Origin: Corythucha ciliata
Lineage: Eukaryota; Arthropoda; Insecta; Hemiptera; Tingidae
Assembly (NCBI GenBank): GCA_038030265.1
Contig: CM075943.1
Coordinates: 19,654,001 to 19,718,000 of the forward strand
Direction: 5' to 3'
Length of the DNA stretch: 64,000 bases
Program-made: the position numbers and the translations under genes
In this document: in pieces, positions 56,834 through 64,000 of the stretch
Layout: each line of letters starts with the position of its first letter
Position numbering within the stretch: position 1 is the first letter of the stretch
Notes under the pieces: model-generated
Told to the model about the DNA's origin: nothing
The model's database searches: none
The model's input: the letters and a program-made list of their open reading frames with translations, nothing else

Positions 56834-57796
56834 ATGAGGAGGAGCTCCATCATGCATGCAGATCCTATTCCAGACATCGAGACATTAAGACAAAAAATAA
56901 TCAACTCGTGCAACAGTATCCGTGATGAATTGCTCGATAAGCTCCTGCACCGGTCGTTGGAAGACGCGCACAACTTTGTATCCGCTAACAAGGGAGGCAA
57001 TCCGAATTTTTTCTTTGACTTAAAAATTACTTAATCCCTTTTATGTACGAAAACTTCTATAGATAACTTAATTTTAGAATTTGTAATGAATTTATTCGTG
57101 TTTTTCTAGGGGTTTTCTTTCGGAAAACCCTACCGGATCACCGAAAAGTGGAAATTTAAAATTTCGTTTTTTCAGAACTTCCAAATTTTTCTAGAAATGA
57201 GAATCTAGAAAAATGATCCGCCTATCACAATGAAGAAGAGTAATAAAACATGAGAGTTACAATTATTAGGAGCTACTCTGGTCATTAATGTAATGACTAC
57301 ATGAGGATGCATGTAGCGTTTTTTATAGTATGAATAGAGAAACTCTGAAAAATTGTGGGTAAAGGGTGGGGATGAATATGTCACTTTAACGATGGTAACG
57401 TGCGCCAACTTTTCTCAAAAAATGTCATCTCGGAAAGCACCTGTTGAGCAGAAATCTGACTTCAAATTATGGCCAACGATGATGAACTTGAACATAATTT
57501 TGAGTTCGCAGCTGATTTCCTCAGCGCGTACGAACAAAATTGAATTGAACAACACGAAGTCTAATGGAAAAAAGTCTGTCCTTTCCAATGGTGCCACTTA
57601 ATTTGACGTGAGAGCTCTGGTTGCCAAGCTACGAACGATTTTATCCGTAAAAACGAGGCCCATTACAAAAGTGCTTATTTCCTTAATATCTCGGAAACTA
57701 TTAGGAATCGGACTATGGTTAATACGGATAATTTTGACGCATTTTGGACGTACATTCACAGGGCAAAATATTGACATCCATTTTTTGAACACCCTG
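56834..57796 (+). mobile_element. Mariner-like 3' portion with transposase C-terminal remnant
   Basis: The right end reads TTTTTTGAACACCCTG followed by TA (57797-57798), a typical mariner-type terminus. At 56834-57034 a frame reads PDIETLRQKIINSCNSIRDE, resembling the C-terminal PEQLRERI..AC.SI..EML stretch of insect mariner-like transposases. The TATCTCGGAAACTATTAGG phrase upstream of the end is also typical of such 3' regions. The catalytic DDD/E domain is absent. Confidence 0.65.
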
Positions 57797-57829
57797 TATA
57801 GTATATCGAGCTTATAATAATCTATTTTA

Positions 57830-58598
57830 CTACCAAGAATTGATAAATAATTGAATAAGGGTTTGTAATTCGTCCTGAAATTTCGTTAAATTTCTTTCCG
57901 GTTCGAATTTAGAACAATTCATAATTATATGTTCCAAATCACCAGCGGCATGACACTGTGTACACAAATCTGATTCCTCCAAGTTAATTTTTTTTTCAAA
58001 TAGGCCGGGCACATCCCACGATTTGATCGAAGCCTACAAATGGTTTTGCAAGTAATTTTGTCCACGTTTTTCCGTACAAACCATGGCTGTTCGCATAATA
58101 GTAACTGAACAGACTTATAAAAACTCCCTTTTTGTGACTCTGAATATTGGTGCTGCCATTTTTGGAGAATTATTTTATATGAACATTTTTGTAAATCTGG
58201 TAACTCAATGCAATGATTAAGTGGAAGGTGATAGTTTTTGCACGCATGTTTAGCTAATCGGTTGGCCTTTTCGTTACCGGTTATCCCTGAGTGTGAGGGG
58301 ATCCAAAATAAGGGTATTAAATTTCTGTAGGTCTCTGATTGAATTTATCATCACTATTATTTTTGTAAGGTAAATGTGATTTTTGGGATGAAAAGTAAAT
58401 GACTCCACCGATGTCAAAATGCTACGGCAAACCGAGTGAATGCTCAGTTCTTAAAAGTACTCCACGGCTTCATACATTGCTATTAGCTCACACGTAAAAC
58501 TGGAGCATATTTTAGGCAGCCTCGTTTGCTGTGCGAAACCATTCTGAGGATCGTAGAATGCGCATCTAGCTCCGGTATCAGACTTTGAGCCATCAGCG
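57830..58598 (-). pseudogene. LINE ORF2: RNase H and C-terminal CCHC remnant
   Basis: 58598-58451 reads IYADGSKSDTGARCAFYD, the first RNase H strand with its catalytic Asp, then SSFTCELIAMYEAVEYF with the catalytic Glu. A stop follows, and the frame is broken until 58012-57830, where CTQCHAAGDLEHIIMNC is the C-terminal Cys/His motif. RNase H after the reverse transcriptase places the element with I/R1/LOA-type LINEs. Confidence 0.82.
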
Positions 58599-58602
58599 TA
58601 TA

Positions 58603-59084
58603 TGTCGCATCCACTTGGCGAAATTTTCCACTTTATGAAATGGATGTTCGTTTCACGGAGTGGTTCCACTTTCATAAAATTAAAAAAAATTCCGTCATCT
58701 GGACAAAAAAAATGTTCATTTCTTGAAAAGGAAATCGCGTTTGTCCAGTTGTTGAAATTAAGCTTTCTTACTGCAAGTGGATGCACAACGTCATTTTTTA
58801 GCGGGGTTTTGAGTGCTCAGTAAAATAACCTTTTTAAATAATAAAAAATTGTTTCAGCACCTGAGATTCCTCACTCATCCATTTCACGAAAAAGATAATT
58901 GTTGCATCCACTTGTAGTATGGAAGCTTGATTTCAGCAACTGGACAAACACGATTTCCTTTTCAAGAAATGGACAATTTTTTTGTCCAGATGTCGTAATT
59001 TTTTAAAGTTACAGCAAGTGGAGCCACTTCGTGAAATGGACATCCATTTCGTGAAATGGACAATTACTCGACATGGACACGACA
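58603..59084. mobile_element. Palindromic MITE nested in LINE RNase H, TATA target duplication
   Basis: TIRs begin TGTCGCATCC (left) and TGTCGTGTCC (right, inverted). Arms of ~200 bp (58603-58800 and about 58898-59084) are diverged reverse complements containing GTCCATTTCTTGAAAAGGAA. TATA at 58599-58602 and 59085-59088 flanks it. Removing the element and one TATA leaves the RNase H strand beginning VIYADGS, so the insertion point is well defined. Confidence 0.82.
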
Positions 59085-59088
59085 TATA

Positions 59089-60980
59089 TAACGTAAGCAT
59101 CATGAATTCACGATAGGCCGATCTAATGTCATGTTCTAACGCTCCATTAATTGAAAGTTGTGGATTGCTATTGAGAGACCGGAAATATGTTAGTGTAACA
59201 TTATGTTTAGCTATGACGTCTTTAAATTCTTCTTCTTGCTGCTCGGTAGTGAACATGGTAGGGGGTTCTGCCGTATAAGGACATAATCTAAGTAATCCCT
59301 CATTCGAATGAAACTTTCAGTTAACAACGGTGAATTCTTTTTCTGCCAGAATCTGTGGGTAAGGTTCAATGTATTTAATGTTGTGATAGACTGAAAAAGT
59401 GTAGGATAGGCACTTTTAATTTTGAGGAATAGTTTGTCTGATAGCATCTCCCACCTAAACTTCAGCGGTAATTCGCCCGCTTCGTTAAGCATAACATCAA
59501 TAGGCATAGACTTCAAAAACCCGAGACATAACCTGATACTCTTATTTTGTATCATATCCAGTTTCCCAAGATGACATTTGCTTGCCTGGCCGTAAAAAAC
59601 ACTGTCATAGTCCAAAAGACCGGTCTTATAGTTGTCTTGTAAAATAACATGGCGATGTTAGGATCAGCGCCCCAGTTATGGTGACATACCATTTTTAGAA
59701 TATTAAAATATTTCTCCGTCTTACTGCATGAGTTCAGTATTTGATCTTTCCACGTAAGCTTCATGTCCAAAATGACGTCCAGTTGACGTTCAAAAATGTC
59801 ACACTCTGGACTACTGGAAAGGTAAGACCACCAGCTTCAAACACATCGGTTATAGGCAACTGTCTCTTTCTCGTGTATTGGCATACCTTGGACTTCGCTG
59901 GAGCAACACTTCGTCCCATGTCGGTCAACCACGTCTTTAATAACCACATGCCGATTCTAAGAGTTTCCACACATGACGTCGCATCTTCATTCGTAGTGTA
60001 TAAACAGACATCGTCAGCATACTGTAGTACGTGTATAACCTCGGGTAAAATCTCCTCCATTCCTGACTCGTAGATAGCGTATAAAATTGGACTCAGCGTA
60101 TCTCCTTGAGGCAGGCCCATACTAGTAATTATTCGCGGTCCCAACGTTTTCCCACTAACGTCCAGGTTCACTTTCCGTCCCGAAATGAGAGACAATTCTC
60201 GGCTGGCGAAGTTTATTGGAAAATTTAAAGCAACCATTTTCTTGACACGATGTGCAGGTTCACGTTATCGTATGCTCCTTTGATATCCAGAAACATTCCA
60301 AGAGTAGTTTGATTACGAGTGAATCTAATCTGAATGTCAGTAACTAGTTGCGCTACACTTTGTAACGTCGATCAGCCTTTTCGGAACCCAAATAGGCTAC
60401 GGGGAAGAACCCTCCTGTTTTCCACCAAAAAATCCGACCTACCTTTAGCCATACGTTCCAAAGTTTTCATTTTACACGAGGACAGTGAGATTGGCCTGTA
60501 TGATTCAGAGGCGCATTGCGAGGTTTGCCCGACTTTAACAAAGGGACCACTTGAAATTATTTCCAGCTATCGGGAATTTCTCCTGTCTTCTTTAAATATT
60601 TTAAGGAGACTCACCTTTGTCAACGATGGCATATTGCTTAGCGTTGAATAGCTTATGTTGTCCTTTCCAGGAGCAGTACTTTTTGAAATTGTCAGTGCTG
60701 ACTCTAGCTCTTTGAGAGTAAATGTATCCTCCAAGAAACCCGACGATTCTAACTGACATGTTGAAACTGGAATAGATTCCGAGACTTGATTTGGTGCCAT
60801 CTGACAGAAAAATTCCTCGGCGATAGCTGCATGACATAATCCTAGCGGTCTGCCTTTCATCCCCTTAATTTGTTTCCAAATACTTGATATGGAAGTGTTA
60901 ACATTCAGTCTCTCACAAAATGACTTCCACGAGTCTCGTTTGGCTGTTTTAATTACCCTTTTAGCAATTGCGCTATTCTT
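59089..60980 (-). pseudogene. LINE ORF2: reverse transcriptase
   Basis: Recognisable pieces in order: KGRPLG...FTLKELESALTISKSTAPGKDNISY (60860-60620, fingers), LFGFRKG and GMFLDIKGAYDNVN (60300-60250, first catalytic Asp), GLPQGDTLSPILYAIY (about 60105-60060), LQYADDVCLYT (about 60030-59995, YADD box) and the thumb region with IQNKSIRLCLGFLKSMP (59615-59211). At least three frameshifts separate them. The active-site residues themselves are preserved, but the chain is not. Confidence 0.87.
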
Positions 60981-61059
60981 TTGGTAGTCTAAAAAATTAG
61001 TGAGCGAAGGAGAACGGATATATTTAAGATAGGAAAACTCTCCTGTTCCAAACGGCTAG

Positions 61060-61817
61060 CTTACAGCTCTCGTTTCACCAAACGTTTTTCCTACTCTTAG
61101 GTTTCGACGAGGATTTCGGCATTGACTTATCACAAGCCTCTCGTAATAATTGGTACAACTCGTCGTGTGTGAATTCGGATGCCCCAGAGTGCTTTTCTTG
61201 GAATATGCTTTTCTTAAACACTTCCCAGTTTGCTTTCCGGAAATTCCATCCCTCCCTTGGTTTGGCTTTCGGAGTGCCCTCCAATTGTAATGACGTGTAA
61301 ATTAATACGAACAAATGAACCGATCCAAGAGGATCCTGGTGCACTGACCACTCAAAATTAGGAGCTAGATTCGTTGAGCAAAATGTCAGGTCAAGCGCGG
61401 ATTCTCCCGACGTGCTGTGCATCCGAACGTATGTTGGTGACCCATCATTCAAAAACACGTAATCGGAACAATGGGAGGCTTCTACTAGATCAACCCCTTT
61501 CCTTTATTTTTAATCGTGATTGATGTTCCTATTGCTTGTAAGCCCTCAGCAACGCATAAAACAGAAAGTAAGGAGTATTCTATACCAGCCTTAATTAGGA
61601 TGACCACGCCTGCCTTGCCATCTTCCCTATCATCTCGAATGATATTATAGCCAGTAAGTCTGTATTGTTTGCGAGGGTGAAACCACGTCTCACAAACTGC
61701 GGTGAGATGAATATGGTTTTCTTTAAAAAAGTGTTCAAATTCTTCTAATTTTGAAGCTAAGGAGCGCGCGTTCCGTTGAGCAATCTGCAAAGAGTAAGGT
61801 ATACCCAACGTGTTCAT
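61060..61817 (-). pseudogene. LINE ORF2: APE-type endonuclease with missing middle
   Basis: 61817-61485 gives the N-terminal third (QIAQRNARSLASKLEEFEHF, then CETWF and GYNIIRDDREDGKAGVVILI), where the Asn and Glu of the active site lie. 61458-61075 gives the C-terminal third (FLNDGSPTYVRMHS, ALDLTFCS, DPLGSVHLF). The expected middle with the GDFNAHH-type motif is absent: KNKGKGLI is followed by two TAG codons and then directly by the C-terminal part. The final SDH is SVH here. The nuclease cannot be active. Confidence 0.82.
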
Positions 61818-61983
61818 AATAATTTACATTTATGACTCAGTTTTTCTAGTAAAAGTTTTTTTATATCTACTTCCGAAATGTTGGGATCCAAACTTATTTT
61901 TCTTAAGATGGAATACACTTCTTCAATTAACTGTTCAGGTATAGCCGGGGCTGATCCTACTCTCTCGATAGAGGCTCCTTACT

Positions 61984-62600
61984 TTAACGAGCATTTCGCT
62001 CTACTAAACCACCTGGCACATTTTTGGGAAAAACTGAATAGCAGAAAATCTCTTTTTCGACCTCAGTCTGAAATTTTCGGGTCGGTGAAATAACATCCCT
62101 GGTTCTTTTGAATGATCGCGGATAAGAGCTTGTAGCCGCAAACACTCTTTGAGAGAAAACGTTGCTTTTATCCAGAGACGGGAAGTCTTTTTCACCATTT
62201 AATGGGGGAAGCTTGGATTTAGCCACGAACGAACTTTTGGCTTCAAGATACGAGACATTATGGACGCACATGACTTTTTTAATGTCTTTCTCTTTTTGGA
62301 ATTGAGGACAAATCTGTCTATCCGTTGCTGCGTGGTTACCATTACAATTTACACACTTTTTATCCCTGGCATTTGTACAGCTACCTTTCTCGTGAGGTTC
62401 TGAGCAATTACTACAACGGGATGATTCTTTCCATTGGTCCTGAAAATGACCGTATCTTAAGCATTTGGCACACTGGACGACTCTTTGTATATAAGGTTCC
62501 ACTTCGCAGCTTACATAATGTATATATACGTAAGACGGTAGAAATTGTCCACGTAGGCTTACAAAGAAAGACTGTGTAGGAACATACACAACTTACCCCC
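61984..62600 (-). pseudogene. LINE ORF1, C-terminal part with zinc knuckles
   Basis: Contains Cys/His knuckles in series: CAKCLRYGHFQDQWKESSRC (normal CCHC order, with an interrupted fourth Cys), CSNCSEPHEKGSC and CVNCNGNHAATDRQIC, followed by a Ser/Lys-rich tail. This is the nucleic-acid binding part of an I-group ORF1 protein. It continues from 63009-63245 across the SINE block. Confidence 0.8.
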
Positions 62601-62605
62601 CCGGG

Positions 62606-63014
62606 TTCGTAATTCAATCTTTTGAGATTCGTGAGAATCGCGTTGGGCTATGCCCTTCCATCGTCGTCCGAATAACATCAGTTTAATTAATTTATTAATT
62701 AAAAATACCGGCGACAGAATTATTAATTATATCCATCTAACAATATCTAGATAAGGTAAAAAATTCGGCGTGGTTTACTGATCAGGAGAAACGCCTAGAG
62801 TTTCGAGAAACAATGGACCTGGGTGGGGTTCGGCTTAGCTTATCCCTCGGAGTACGACTCCCAAAGGCGTCTCCGTGGCGCAATTGGCAGCGTGCTGGAC
62901 TGGTAATCCAGAGGTTGCGGGTTCGAATCCCGCCGGGGAGCCATTTTTTCTCGAAACTCGAATCGTGTTGGGCTATGCCCTTCCATCGTCGTCCGGATAA
63001 CAATCAGTTTAATT
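62606..63014 (+). mobile_element. SINE block: tRNA-headed SINE plus a second tail copy
   Basis: The sequence GTTGGGCTATGCCCTTCCAT...CGTCGTCCG...CAGTTTAATT occurs twice in the same orientation, at about 62641-62692 and 62965-63012. The second follows a tRNA-like head at 62869-62941. A third, diverged tail lies at 33225-33275. The block interrupts the LINE ORF1 frame (open to 63009 on the right and from about 62600 on the left). No clear target duplication was found. Confidence 0.72.
62869..62941 (+). tRNA. tRNA-Thr(GGU)-like SINE head
   Basis: Folds as a cloverleaf: acceptor GTCTCCG/CGGGGAG with the first pair G-G mismatched and T-G weak, D arm GCGC/GCGT, anticodon stem CTGGA/TCCAG with loop CTGGTAA (anticodon GGT), variable AGGTT and T arm GCGGG/CCCGC with loop TTCGAAT. 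Box A TGGCGCAATTGG and box B GGTTCGAATCC are intact, so Pol III could transcribe it. The mismatched acceptor end and the shared repetitive tail argue for a SINE rather than a functional tRNA gene. Confidence 0.7.
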
Positions 63015-63245
63015 GTGCACTTCGGACGGACCTGTGTCCTCCCTGCGATAAAGAATAGGCTCACTCGCGTTTGTTCCTTTGGAATTAGGATTAGATGCAT
63101 TATCCGTTTCCATTACGTTGTCGTTTATTATTTTTTGGGAGGATTTATTAGACTCTTCATGCCCATTCTCATTCCTACTTTCTAAGGATGGACCCTTTTC
63201 CGGAGGGTTCAATGGTGGATCAGGCCCCCCTGACTCGGAAGCCAT
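63009..63245 (-). pseudogene. LINE ORF1, N-terminal part
   Basis: Starts MASESGGPDPPLNPPEKGPS at 63245. The peptide is rich in Asn, Ser, Glu and Pro, typical of the disordered beginning of LINE ORF1 proteins. It is cut at 63009 by the SINE block. The start codon is the first ATG after a stop-rich leader, so this may be close to the 5' end of the LINE. Confidence 0.65.
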
Positions 63246-63479
63246 AACACTCCCACAACCACCGAATGAAATAAAAAGAAAAACTTCCTAATTGTTTCGA
63301 TATATATAAAAAAAAAATCACACTGCTTGAAAATTAAACAGCTTCTTTCTCACAAATTAATCTTTTAACAATGAGGCAAGCGACAGAGTACATCAGACGT
63401 CCACTCTCCACGAAGGCTCGACATCAACAGAACTTTTGAGTTAATTAAGAAAATGCCAGTTAAGTATACATAAAAAATT
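63246..63479. other. Probable LINE 5' leader and unassigned sequence
   Basis: No frame recognised. It may include the 5' UTR of the LINE. The 5' boundary of the element is not visible. Confidence 0.3.
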
Positions 63480-63860
63480 GAAATTCACAAGGAGGTCAGA
63501 TTTTCAGTTCGACAGTTCACACCATAACCATCGAAATGCATGCACAAAACTGTGAATTTTACCTTGGGCAACCGTCAATTTCACACCAAAAATAGTAATT
63601 TAGGGAGGAAAATGTAAATTCAGCGTTGAAACAGTCAATTTTTCAGCCCAAAGCCGAAAAATTTAATCCAGCCTTGGAACTGACAATTTCACATCTCAAA
63701 CTAGAAATTTATAGGAAAACTATCAATTTGGCCTTGAAACCACCAATTTTTCCTTGCATGAAGATTTATGTGAGTGTGAATTTGTACTTCAAACTGTCAA
63801 TTTCACACTAAAAAATTGGAATTTATGGCGACAACAGTCAATTGGGGGTGTAAATGTAAT
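63480..63860. repeat. Degenerate ~35 bp repeat array, type C
   Basis: Units built on AACTGTCAATTTCACACC and AAAAATT.GGAATTTA recur about ten times (for example near 63575, 63630, 63680, 63730 and 63795). Heavily drifted. A third array family distinct in wording from types A and B but similar in period. Confidence 0.6.
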
Positions 63861-64000
63861 GATGTGAGTAAATGTAATGATTCACGGTGGAAAATAGAGC
63901 ATAACTCGCTAATTCCTGGTGCACGGAAGCCTTTCTACACTGCGGAAACTCAGAAAACCCGTTTTATGTGACGTTCTATGAGAAGAAAATTCTGATGTTC

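Larger units (their letters stand above)
57820..63245 (-). mobile_element. LINE of the RNase H-bearing I group, decayed, with nested insertions
   Basis: On the minus strand: ORF1 (63245 to 61984) with zinc knuckles, then ORF2 with APE-type endonuclease, reverse transcriptase, RNase H and a C-terminal Cys/His motif ending near 57830. ORF1 is split by a SINE block (about 62606-63014) and RNase H by a palindromic MITE (58603-59084). Frameshifts and stops occur throughout. It is near full length, unusual for an old LINE. Its 3' end abuts the mariner end at 57796. Confidence 0.88.

Noticed and set aside
62869..62941. Functional tRNA-Thr gene
   Set aside because: The acceptor stem starts with a G-G mismatch and the 3' flank is a repeated SINE tail, so it is treated as a SINE head. 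Not fully excluded.
62840..63100. 86-codon frame containing RDSNPQPLDYQSS
   Set aside because: This is the reverse strand of a tRNA-like SINE head, a common annotation artefact.

Overview
This window looks like repeat-rich, gene-poor nuclear DNA from an invertebrate animal, most likely an arthropod. The signs are BEL/Pao LTR retrotransposons of the insect type, an RNase H-bearing LINE of the I group, a GIY-YIG Penelope-like element, mariner, pogo and hAT relatives, a tRNA-headed SINE, and compact GT-AG introns with TATA boxes and AATAAA signals. The species cannot be named from the sequence. Nothing prokaryotic (operons, Shine-Dalgarno spacing, CRISPR) is seen.

Layout. 1-4140 is non-coding. 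4141-4890 is a decayed ~30 bp repeat array. 4891-14966 holds two BEL/Pao elements in tandem on the minus strand that share a middle LTR. Each is defective in a different place: copy A has lost RNase H and integrase, copy B has lost the middle of gag and carries a nested hAT-like MITE. 14967-37800 alternates sequence with no recognisable gene with long, diverged arrays of two ~30-40 bp repeat types, a pogo/Tigger-like MITE (31460-31869), a SINE tail and small hairpin elements. 37900-43140 is a transposon-dense block: duplicated repeats, a mariner-like MITE, a broken Penelope-like element (39140-40148) and a 1.5 kb palindromic mariner-like element (40220-41723). 43561-50700 holds further decayed arrays, a hAT-like element (47646-48354) and a minisatellite.

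51867-54872 contains the only two convincing host genes. Each has a TATA box, two exons with a consensus GT-AG intron that keeps the reading frame, an N-terminal signal peptide and an AATAAA signal. One encodes a 69-residue acidic peptide with four cysteines in a symmetrical CX6C...CX6C pattern. The other encodes a 62-residue basic, cysteine-free peptide with a dibasic site. I recognise neither family. They are the best candidates for undescribed biology here.

56025-63250 is again transposon: half of the palindromic mariner-like element, a mariner 3' end, and an RNase H-bearing LINE on the minus strand. A palindromic MITE is nested in the LINE's RNase H domain and a SINE in its ORF1. The window ends in another decayed short-period array. 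Almost all other open reading frames are chance or transposon shadows. The mobile elements record a layered history: the LINE was hit by a MITE and a SINE, the BEL integrase by a hAT-like MITE, and both BEL copies share stop codons that predate their duplication or separation.
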